From: Halalkalicoccus paucihalophilus
GTDB lineage: Archaea > Halobacteriota > Halobacteria > Halobacteriales > Halalkalicoccaceae
Length of the DNA: 64,000 nucleotides
Direction: 5' to 3'
Assembly: GCF_001593955.1 (NCBI RefSeq)
Contig: NZ_LTAZ01000001.1
Coordinates: 62,001-126,000 of the forward strand
The notes beneath the pieces were generated by a model. That model was not told where the DNA came from and searched no databases. It saw only the letters and a list, made by a program, of their open reading frames with translations. This document shows, piece after piece, positions 9,464 through 16,385 of this stretch. Numbering within the stretch: position 1 is the stretch's first letter; every line of letters begins with the position of its first letter. The position numbers were made by a program, and so were the translations under genes.

Positions 9464-9526
9464 AAAACGACGAGGAGCCGTCCTAAATCGATCGGAGCTC
9501 CGGTGAGGTCGACGGGAGGTCCTTTT

Positions 9527-9706
9527 TCAGGCAGAACGCGCCCACCAGCCAGCGATACCGAACAGAACGGCGAGACACGCCGCGCTGATGATACCGGCCA
9601 GCAGTATCGGACCGCTGGAACCATTCAGTATTCGTGGCAACCCGGAGAGGATCGGGACCGTAACCAGTATCATCCCAGCAACGAGCGCACGAGGGTCCGA
9701 TTCCAT
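9527..9706 (-). CDS. Small two-TM membrane protein (59 aa)
   Basis: ATG 9706 to TGA 9527 encodes 59 residues. There are two hydrophobic segments, about residues 7-24 (LVAGMILVTVPILSGL) and 34-55 (ILLAGIISAACLAVLFGIAGW), joined by a short polar loop. The acidic start MESDPRA and the ending WWARSA are typical of haloarchaeal mini membrane proteins. It lies between the dnaK 3' repeats and a convergently arranged gene block on the minus strand. No function is recognised. Support comes from the clean hydropathy pattern and native codon use. Confidence 0.55.
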   Translation of the reverse strand: MESDPRALVAGMILVTVPILSGLPRILNGSSGPILLAGIISAACLAVLFGIAGWWARSA

Positions 9707-9768
9707 ATGTGGTCGACAGCGCTCCGCAAAAAGGGATTTTGCCGGTGGGCTCGGTCGAAACGTGGCGA

Positions 9769-10392
9769 TCAGAGCGATTCGAGTGCGCTCTCGATCGGTT
9801 CGTCGCCCTCGATCAGCTCGAAAGTCTCCCCGAGGGTGTTCTCGATATCCAGCGTCGCAATGAGCGTCCGGGCGACGTCCGCGCGGGTGATCTCCCCGCG
9901 CTCGACCCGTCGGGCGGCCTCGATTCGTCCCGTTGTGGGCTCGTCGGTCAGCGCCCCGGGCCGGACGATGGTGTAGGTCAGGTCGCTCCCTTGGAGGTGC
10001 TCGTCCGCGGCGAGTTTGGCTTCGAGATACGGCTGCAGCGCTTCGGGACTCTCCCCGGGCCGGTCGGCGTTGATCGAGCTGAGCATGACGAACCGGTCTG
10101 TCCCTTCCTGCTCGGCTGCGTCGATCAGTCGGATCGCGCCGTCACGGTCGACCCCCTCGACGTCCTCGCCGCTCGACCCCGCCGCGAAGATCACCGCGTC
10201 ACATCCCTCGACGGCGTGCGAAACGTCCTCGGTGAGGTCCGCGACGACCACGTCGACGCCGAACTCCTCTTCCATCTCCGAGACCTGCGACTCCTCGCGG
10301 ACCATCGCGTGTGCGGTGTAGTCGCTTTCGGCGAGCAGTTCCGTGATGTGCTGTCCGACTCCGCCGTACGAGCCCGCAATCAGTACGTCCAT
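9769..10392 (-). CDS. NAD(P)-binding Rossmann protein (NmrA-like / atypical SDR)
   Basis: This 207-residue protein has an N-terminal dinucleotide-binding motif, VLIAGSYGGVGQHI (residues 3-16), followed by strands ending AMVRE, VVVADLTED and AVIFAAGSS, and the VMLSSINAD and YTIVRPGAL blocks found in NAD(P)H-binding atypical SDRs (SDR_a5/NmrA-like). The typical catalytic YxxxK is replaced by YLEAK in the right place (QPYLEAKLAADEHL). A substrate is not known for this group in haloarchaea. It is a stand-alone minus-strand gene, and the roughly 57-bp gap to the next gene upstream holds no other feature. Confidence 0.82.
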   Translation of the reverse strand: MDVLIAGSYGGVGQHITELLAESDYTAHAMVREESQVSEMEEEFGVDVVVADLTEDVSHAVEGCDAVIFAAGSSGEDVEGVDRDGAIRLIDAAEQEGTDRFVMLSSINADRPGESPEALQPYLEAKLAADEHLQGSDLTYTIVRPGALTDEPTTGRIEAARRVERGEITRADVARTLIATLDIENTLGETFELIEGDEPIESALESL

Positions 10393-10449
10393 CCCCTGAA
10401 CGAAGGAGCGACCACGTCAAAAGCGCGTGGTCGGCCACCGAAAGCGCGG

Positions 10450-12180
10450 TCAGGACGTCTCGTGGAGTTTCTCGCCGCGGTGGAGCCGGGTCGCGATCCG
10501 GAAGGTCTGTTCGCGCTCGCGGCGGGTCGGCGTGTGGGCAGCGAGATACCGGGCGGTAGCGATCAGGTGGAGCCGCTCCTTGCCCGTTCGCTCGGCCCGC
10601 TCGAAGGCGGCCTCGACATTCTGGAGCGTGTGGAAGTTCGCGTCCTCGCACAAAAGCGCCCCGCCGAGGGCCCGCTTCAGAGCCTCGGGATCGCCGCCCG
10701 AGTCGAGGTAGTCGGCAACGACCCGCCCGGCCCGATTGACCTCCCCCTCCTCGTCGAACGTTTCGAGAAGGTCGTCGAGCAGGGTTTCGGGGTTGACCTC
10801 AACCTCGCGTGGCTCCGGGATCGGGGTCGGCGGCGTGTTGAGAAATCGATCGAGATAGACGTTCATCGCGCCGTCGTAGACCGCCCTGTAGACCCCCTCG
10901 CCGTCGGCCCTGCGGGCCAGCCCGCAGACCGCGTTCGCGTAGGTGTAGGTGTGATGGACGGTGTTCCAGTCGCGGAACTCGTTGCCCGTTCCGAACTGCG
11001 CGATGCGGGTCGCGGCGGCCTCGGCCACTCGATCGGCCAGTTGGGCCGCGCTCGCGCCGCCCTCTATTTCCTCGTCCAACGCCGAGACGATCCCATGGGG
11101 GTCCGCCGAAAGCAGCGTTTCGAGGAGCCCTTCGGGTGGTGTCCACTCGCTGTCCTCACGCGCCTCGATCCTGTCGGGGAGGTCCTCGAAGGACTCCTCG
11201 AGGAGGCCGGCCAGATCCACGGGTTGGCGCCACGACGATCGCTCCTCGCTTCGCTCGGCGCTCGCGAGACCGGGGACGAGCGCCGGAAGCAGGTCGTCGG
11301 CGCGCTCCCAGTCGACGTGATCCAGCGTCTCGCAGGCTTTGTTGACGAAGTCCATCGTGTGGCCGACGTCGAGATACCGGTGATCCGTGGCCGCCCCCAT
11401 CAGCATCGAGACGACGCGTTTTCGAGAGCCGTCGGCGATCGCACTCCGCAGGACGCGCTCCCCGCCCTGTCGGTCGCGGACCTCGATGCAGTCGCGGAAC
11501 CACCGGTCGAGGCGCTCGGGGTCGTGCTCCCCGCTCAGGGGGTCCTGAACGAATCTGGGGGGATGGCCCGCGGCGTCGTCTGCGACGCTGACCGCACCGG
11601 TGTAGAGCGCCCGGCGGCGATCCTCGGGGTCGAGATCGGACAGGAGGTTCGCCATCGCGCCCATCGTCGTCAGCCCGCGACCCCAGCCCTCGTCCCGATA
11701 GCGCGCGCCGAAGGTCGCGATACGTTCTAGAGGGATCTCGTAGTCGACCCCCGCGTCGTCGAGCCCGACGGCGGATTTGGCGAGCACCAGCCGCAAGTCG
11801 TTCTCCAGACCGTCCTCCAACCGACCGAGCCACCGTTTCTCGGGCGGTTCGTCGCGTTTCGGATGCGGGTCGACCCAGATCTCCTCGCCGCGCACCTCGA
11901 CCGGGAAGGTCGGAACGTCGTCGGCGAAGGGGTCGAACGTGCTCCCGCAGTCGAGTTCGAACCGGGCGTGGTGCCAGTGGCAGGTGAGTACGCCGTCGTC
12001 GACCGTTCCCTGATCGAGCGGGAATCCCATATGCGGACAGCGGTTGTCGACTGCGTGGACCCCTCCATCGTGGCGAAAGATCGCGATGGCCTGTCCGCGC
12101 GTCGTTACGAGGGTGCGGTTCTCGGCGTCGAGGTCGGCGAGGGTCGCGACCTGCACAAATTCCTCGTCAGTCGTTGCCAT
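10450..12180 (-). CDS. Rieske [2Fe-2S] domain fused to large helical domain
   Basis: This is a 576-residue protein. The N-terminus (about 8-110) is a Rieske ferredoxin domain with C48-x-H50 (CPHMGFPLDQG) and C67-x2-H70 (CHWHHARFEL), so all four cluster ligands are present. The remaining ~460 residues are mostly alpha-helical with scattered His, Glu and Asp (GAATDHRYLDVGHTMDFVNKA, and WNTVHHTYTYANAV at about 410). This region may be related to questin-oxidase-like (DUF4243) proteins, an uncertain resemblance from memory. I chose ATG 12180 over an in-frame codon at 12207 because MATTDEEF starts the Rieske homology. It could be a Rieske-fed oxygenase or oxidase. The substrate is unknown. Confidence 0.8.
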   Translation of the reverse strand: MATTDEEFVQVATLADLDAENRTLVTTRGQAIAIFRHDGGVHAVDNRCPHMGFPLDQGTVDDGVLTCHWHHARFELDCGSTFDPFADDVPTFPVEVRGEEIWVDPHPKRDEPPEKRWLGRLEDGLENDLRLVLAKSAVGLDDAGVDYEIPLERIATFGARYRDEGWGRGLTTMGAMANLLSDLDPEDRRRALYTGAVSVADDAAGHPPRFVQDPLSGEHDPERLDRWFRDCIEVRDRQGGERVLRSAIADGSRKRVVSMLMGAATDHRYLDVGHTMDFVNKACETLDHVDWERADDLLPALVPGLASAERSEERSSWRQPVDLAGLLEESFEDLPDRIEAREDSEWTPPEGLLETLLSADPHGIVSALDEEIEGGASAAQLADRVAEAAATRIAQFGTGNEFRDWNTVHHTYTYANAVCGLARRADGEGVYRAVYDGAMNVYLDRFLNTPPTPIPEPREVEVNPETLLDDLLETFDEEGEVNRAGRVVADYLDSGGDPEALKRALGGALLCEDANFHTLQNVEAAFERAERTGKERLHLIATARYLAAHTPTRREREQTFRIATRLHRGEKLHETS

Positions 12181-12227
12181 GCGGTAGTCTATGCGTGAGA
12201 GTGACAAAACGGTTCGCCGGATGCGGG

Positions 12228-13022
12228 TCAGACGAACGATAGCGGGAGCATCAGGATCATACCACAGAGGAGTCCGACTACGAGCTCCGGAATCCCGTCT
12301 CTCGGGAGTCCCCGCCCGATGGAGCGGGCCTCGGGGATCAGTTCAGAGGCGACGAGGTAGATCATCGCGCCGGCAGCGAAGCCGAAGCCGACGGCGAGGA
12401 AATCACGGGCGGTCTGGACGAACAGATAGGCCAGCGCCGCACCGACGGGCTGGGGCAGGCTCGAAAAGACCGCCCACCAGACCATCCGCCAGCGCGGTAC
12501 GCCCAGGCCCTGGAGCGGGATCGCGACGGCGATCCCCTCAGGGACGTTCTGGATCGCGATCGCCCCGGTGATGAACACCGCGAGCACCGGAATCGAGACT
12601 CCGAGTGCCTCGATCCCCTCGTCGAGCGGGAGGTCCGCAAAGGAGACACCGATTGCGACGCCCTCGGGAAAACTGTGAACGGTGAGCACGCCGAGGATGA
12701 GCACGAGCTTCTTGAAGCTCGCCTCCTCGTACTGCCGTGGGTTGATCTCGGTCGTCGAGAGGACGCGGTCGCTCGCGACGACCAGCGCGATTCCGACGGC
12801 GAGCCCGAGCGCGAGGACCGCCGGCCCGCCCGCGGCGAGCCCCTCGGTGACGAGCCCGAAGACGGAGGCAGAAAGCATGATCCCGGAGGCGAATCCCCAG
12901 AGGGCGACGTTGAGCCGGTCGTTGACGTCGTCGACGAAAAAGAAGGGGAGGGCGCCGAGGCCGGTCGCGAGCGCGGTCACGAGCCCCGCGAGAACGACCA
13001 CGGTCAGCTCCCCCACGACCAT
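12228..13022 (-). CDS. ZIP-family divalent metal transporter
   Basis: This 264-residue protein has eight predicted TM helices. TM4 carries the metal-binding HSFPEGVAIG motif, and TM5 carries NVPEGIAVAIP, where an Asn replaces the usual His. ELIPEARS follows in a later helix. These mark the ZIP (Zrt/Irt-like, GufA-type) family, which moves Zn2+, Fe2+ or Mn2+ into the cytoplasm. The long loop typical of eukaryotic ZIPs is absent, as is usual in prokaryotes. The start is ATG 13022, and the gene is divergent from dnaJ with an 88-bp shared upstream region. Metal specificity cannot be read from the sequence. Confidence 0.88.
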   Translation of the reverse strand: MVVGELTVVVLAGLVTALATGLGALPFFFVDDVNDRLNVALWGFASGIMLSASVFGLVTEGLAAGGPAVLALGLAVGIALVVASDRVLSTTEINPRQYEEASFKKLVLILGVLTVHSFPEGVAIGVSFADLPLDEGIEALGVSIPVLAVFITGAIAIQNVPEGIAVAIPLQGLGVPRWRMVWWAVFSSLPQPVGAALAYLFVQTARDFLAVGFGFAAGAMIYLVASELIPEARSIGRGLPRDGIPELVVGLLCGMILMLPLSFV

Positions 13023-13110
13023 GCGGGGTGTTGTCGGGCCAGCGTCGTAAGTACGGAGGTCCCGAGAGCGGTCCGTTCAAGTACGACAATCGAGTAAAGG
13101 ATGACAACTG

Positions 13111-14250
13111 ATGAGCGAGGATTTCTACGACGTCCTCGGCGTGAGTCGAGACGCCGACGAGGACGAGATCAACAAGGCGTTCCGGAAGAAGGCCGCCAAG
13201 TACCACCCGGACGTCAGCGACGAACCGGACGCAGAGGAGAAGTTCAAGGAGGCGAAGAAGGCAAAGGAGGTCCTTTCCGACGAACAGAAACGCTCGGCGT
13301 ACGACCAGATGGGTCACGACCGCTTCGAACAGGCCGAGAAACGCGGCGGATTCGACGGTGGCGGCGCCGGCGGGTTCGGCGGTGCTGGCGCGGGCGGGTT
13401 CGGTGGCGCCGGCGGTGCCGGCGGCGGACTGGGCGACATCTTCGAGCAGTTCTTCGGCGGCGGTAGTGGCGGCGGCCGCCGACAGGGTGCGGACCTCCAG
13501 ACCCGCCTGACGGTAACGCTGGAGGAGGTCTACGAGGGCGTCGAGAAACAGATGACGATCAACCGCCCCGAGGAGTGTCCGTCCTGTGACGGCGCGGGCG
13601 GGACGAACCCCGAGACCTGTCCCGAGTGCAACGGACAGGGACAGGTCACCCAGGTCCAGCAGACCCCCTTCGGCCGGATGCAACAGACCCAGGCCTGTCC
13701 CAACTGCCGGGGCGACGGGCAGGTCTACGAGGAGACCTGCGGGGAGTGTCGCGGCGAGGGGCAGGTCACCCGCGAGGCCACCCTTTCCGTGGGGATCCCC
13801 GAGGGCATTCGAGACGGCCAGACGCTGCGGATGGAACGCGAGGGCGCACCGGGCGAGCGGGGCGGCCCGAAGGGCGACCTGCTGATCGAGATCCGCGTCG
13901 AGGACCACCCCGACTTCGAGCGCGACGGCGACGACCTGAAGTTCAGGAAGGCGATCTCGTTCCCGCAGGCGGTCTTCGGCGACACCGTCGAGGTCCCGAC
14001 GATGGAGGGAACGGTCGAGATGGACGTGCCGTCGGGCACACAGAGCGGCGAGCGCTTCCGGTTGGAGCGCAAGGGCATGCCCCGGCTTCGCCGGCGCGGT
14101 CGGGGCGATCTGTATGTCTCGATCCAGGTGGTCACACCGGAGGAACTGAACGCGGAACAGCGCGAGGCCTTAGAGGCGTTCGCGGAGGCCGGCGGCGAGG
14201 AGATCGAGGTCGAGCAGGGCTTCTTCGAGAAGATCAAGAGCTCGCTGTAG
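13111..14250 (+). CDS. dnaJ: Co-chaperone DnaJ (Hsp40, type I)
   Basis: This is a 379-residue type I J-protein: J domain with HPD at 32-34, a Gly/Phe-rich linker (about 78-120), four CxxCxGxG zinc motifs starting at 156, 170, 196 and 210, and the two C-terminal substrate-binding domains. It stimulates DnaK ATPase and delivers unfolded clients. All cysteines are intact. It is separated from dnaK by a 3.7-kb block of minus-strand genes, so it is not in one operon with dnaK and must use its own promoter in the 13023-13110 gap. ATG 13111 is used; an ATG ten bases upstream is in another frame. Confidence 0.97.
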   Translation: MSEDFYDVLGVSRDADEDEINKAFRKKAAKYHPDVSDEPDAEEKFKEAKKAKEVLSDEQKRSAYDQMGHDRFEQAEKRGGFDGGGAGGFGGAGAGGFGGAGGAGGGLGDIFEQFFGGGSGGGRRQGADLQTRLTVTLEEVYEGVEKQMTINRPEECPSCDGAGGTNPETCPECNGQGQVTQVQQTPFGRMQQTQACPNCRGDGQVYEETCGECRGEGQVTREATLSVGIPEGIRDGQTLRMEREGAPGERGGPKGDLLIEIRVEDHPDFERDGDDLKFRKAISFPQAVFGDTVEVPTMEGTVEMDVPSGTQSGERFRLERKGMPRLRRRGRGDLYVSIQVVTPEELNAEQREALEAFAEAGGEEIEVEQGFFEKIKSSL

Positions 14251-14297
14251 CGGGGCGATCACACAGCGGCTTTCTACCGGCGTCGACAAGGGGCGGT

Positions 14298-15002
14298 ATG
14301 GAGACCATCGGAGAGCTGGTCGCCCGCGACCAGCGGACCCGCGAGCCGGCGTTGCGCGCACGAACGGGCGTTACCCTCCGGTACGACTACTATCAGCTCT
14401 GTACGACCGCCCAGAAGACGGGCAACTTCTTCAGTCATCGTGGGGTACGGACCGGATCGCTCGTCGGGGTCGAGAGCGCCGAGAGCGGCGCGCCGGTCCT
14501 CTCGTTATTCGGGGCGGCGCTGCTGGGCGCGCGGGTGCGCTTCGACCCGCCCCGTAAGACGGACGCCCGATTGCTGGTCGCGCCGAGCGAAGGAATCGAG
14601 GAGTACGCCCTTCCGGCGGGGGCGAGCCGACTCGCCTACGACGGCGAACCGGGGGTGGGAGTCGAGTCGTTCGGCGAGAGCGTCTGGAGCGAGAACCCCG
14701 CGTGTCCCACTCCGTCGGAAGTCGGCCCGGACACCCCGTTTCTCGAAACCGAGGACGAGACCTACACCCACGGGCAACTGCTCGCGGCCACGGAACGGGT
14801 CGTTGACCGCTGGGGAATCGGACCCGGAACGGAAGTGGCGATCCGCACGCCGCTCTCGGAGCCGGAGGCAGTCGTAGCCGGGATCCTCGCACCGCTGTCT
14901 GCGGGCGGAGTGATCGTCTTTCCCGGCCCCGACGAGGCGGTCGATCTCGCCGTGGGCGAGGGGCCCGAATCGACCGTGATACCCCCCGACGGTGTCGTGT
15001 AA
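14298..15002 (+). CDS. Truncated AMP-forming CoA-ligase-like protein (N-terminal subdomain only)
   Basis: The 234-residue protein begins METIGELVARDQRTREPALRAR. The blocks LRYDYYQLCTTAQKTGNFFSHRGV, GSLVGVE and FGAALLGARVRFDPP, and the repeat-like ETEDETYTHGQLLAATERVV, resemble the N-terminal subdomain of ANL-superfamily acyl-CoA synthetases. The phosphate-binding P-loop, the TGE/YGxTE region and the C-terminal lid domain are all absent, so it cannot be a full adenylating enzyme. It follows dnaJ by 47 bp on the same strand. I know of similar stand-alone proteins in haloarchaea, so it is probably a conserved family and not decay. Its function is unknown. Confidence 0.7.
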   Translation: METIGELVARDQRTREPALRARTGVTLRYDYYQLCTTAQKTGNFFSHRGVRTGSLVGVESAESGAPVLSLFGAALLGARVRFDPPRKTDARLLVAPSEGIEEYALPAGASRLAYDGEPGVGVESFGESVWSENPACPTPSEVGPDTPFLETEDETYTHGQLLAATERVVDRWGIGPGTEVAIRTPLSEPEAVVAGILAPLSAGGVIVFPGPDEAVDLAVGEGPESTVIPPDGVV

Positions 15003-15065
15003 CCCCTCCGTATTCCGTCGGTTTCGGGGAAACTGTTTTATCGCGGAGGAGGCTCTGTGAGACAC

Positions 15066-16376
15066 ATGGCAGAGAATGGCATACTCAGGGGGTGGCGTCG
15101 CTACCGGTCGGTGCCGATCATCTACCGGATCGGCGCGGCGTTCGTCCTCGGCTCGCTCGTCGGGTTGATCGTGGGAGAGCCTGCGACCGCGCTCCAGCCG
15201 ATCGGCGACCTGTTCGTGCGGCTGTTGAGCATGATCGTCGTCCCGATCGTGATCTTCACGCTGTTGATGGGCGTGCGCCACCTGACCCCCTCCTCGTTGG
15301 GGCGGGTCGGCGGGCAGGTGGTGGCGCTGTACGCGATCACCTCGGCGATCGCAGTGGCGATCGGACTGGCGGTCGCAAACGCCATCGACCCCGGTCAGGG
15401 CCTGACGCTGGTCGAGGCCGAGATCGATACACAGGAGGCACCGAGCTTCGTCGAGGTGCTGCTGGGAATCGTTCCCCAGAACCCCATCGAGGCGATGGCG
15501 ACCGGCGACATCCTCGCCGTGCTCTTTTTCGTCCTCGTCTTCGGTCTCGCACTCGCGATGCTCCAGGAGGAAAGCGAGAACGCCCGCGTCCAAAACGGCG
15601 TCGAGACGTTCTTCGACCTCGCCGAGGCGGGGTCGGAAGCGCTGTTCAAGATGGTCTGGGGGATCATGGAGTACGGCGTGCTTGGCGTGTTCGCGCTGAT
15701 GGCCTCCATCTTCGCCCAGACGGGTATCGACGCGCTCTCGACGTTCGCGTTGCTCGCGGCGACGCTCGTCCTCGGCGTGGCGCTTCACATCTCGATCGTC
15801 TATCTGGGGACGATCATCGCCCTGCTGACCCAACAGTCCCCGATCTCCTTTCTCGCCGGGATCAAGGAGGCGATGCTGACGGCGGTTTCGATCGCCTCCT
15901 CCAGCGCGACGCTGCCGATCTCGATGTCGAACGCCGAGGACAACCTCCGGATCGACGAGGGGATCTACGGCTTCTCGCTCCCGCTCGGTGCGACCATCAA
16001 CATGGACGGCACCGGGATGTATCAGGGTATCGTCGCCATCTTCGCGGCGAACCTCGTGGGCGTCTCGCTGTCGCTCACCGAACAGGTCACCGTCGTCACC
16101 GTCGCGGTGCTCGCGAGCATCGGCACCGCGGGCGTGCCGAGTGCAGGACTGATCCTCCTGACGCTGGTGCTCACCCAGCTCGGACTCCCCCTCGCAGTCG
16201 TCGGCTTCATCGCGGGCATCGACCCGCTGCTCGACCGGCTTCGCACGATGACGAACGTCACCGGCGATCTCGCGGTGGCGACGCTGGTCGCCCACTGGAA
16301 CGGTGCGATCGATTTCGACGACGGCGTCTGGGCGAGCGGCGAGTCCGGCCCCGCCGGCGTCCCCGGCGACGACTAA
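15066..16376 (+). CDS. Dicarboxylate/amino-acid:cation symporter (DAACS/GltP family)
   Basis: This 436-residue membrane protein carries the transport-core signatures of the glutamate/dicarboxylate symporters: the serine-rich hairpin SIASSSATLPISM, the unwound TM7 motif NMDGTGMYQ (NMDGT in GltPh) and the TM8 motif MTNVTGDLAVATLVA. It couples uptake of acidic substrates to Na+ or H+. The Arg of TM8 that selects acidic amino acids is not obvious, and DRLRTMTNVTGD leaves the substrate open. A TTTTATC element at about 15033-15039 sits roughly 28 bp upstream of the ATG, giving a probable leaderless start. GTG 15057 is an alternative. Confidence 0.92.
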   Translation: MAENGILRGWRRYRSVPIIYRIGAAFVLGSLVGLIVGEPATALQPIGDLFVRLLSMIVVPIVIFTLLMGVRHLTPSSLGRVGGQVVALYAITSAIAVAIGLAVANAIDPGQGLTLVEAEIDTQEAPSFVEVLLGIVPQNPIEAMATGDILAVLFFVLVFGLALAMLQEESENARVQNGVETFFDLAEAGSEALFKMVWGIMEYGVLGVFALMASIFAQTGIDALSTFALLAATLVLGVALHISIVYLGTIIALLTQQSPISFLAGIKEAMLTAVSIASSSATLPISMSNAEDNLRIDEGIYGFSLPLGATINMDGTGMYQGIVAIFAANLVGVSLSLTEQVTVVTVAVLASIGTAGVPSAGLILLTLVLTQLGLPLAVVGFIAGIDPLLDRLRTMTNVTGDLAVATLVAHWNGAIDFDDGVWASGESGPAGVPGDD

Positions 16377-16385
16377 GCCCGCCGA

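Noticed and set aside
11215-11290. GC-rich repeat-like stretch in the Rieske-fusion gene (codes ERSEERSS)
   Set aside because: It looks like a simple Ser/Arg/Glu-coding repeat, but I could not find a convincing perfect stem comparable with the ncsA or dnaK elements.
9709-11730. Plus-strand 673-codon open frame antisense to the NAD-binding and Rieske genes
   Set aside because: The length is explained by haloarchaeal codon bias on the opposite strand; both sense genes have clear motifs, while this frame has none.
14505-16295. Minus-strand 596-codon frame antisense to the symporter gene
   Set aside because: Charged low-complexity shadow (Arg/Asp/His) of a membrane protein gene on the plus strand.
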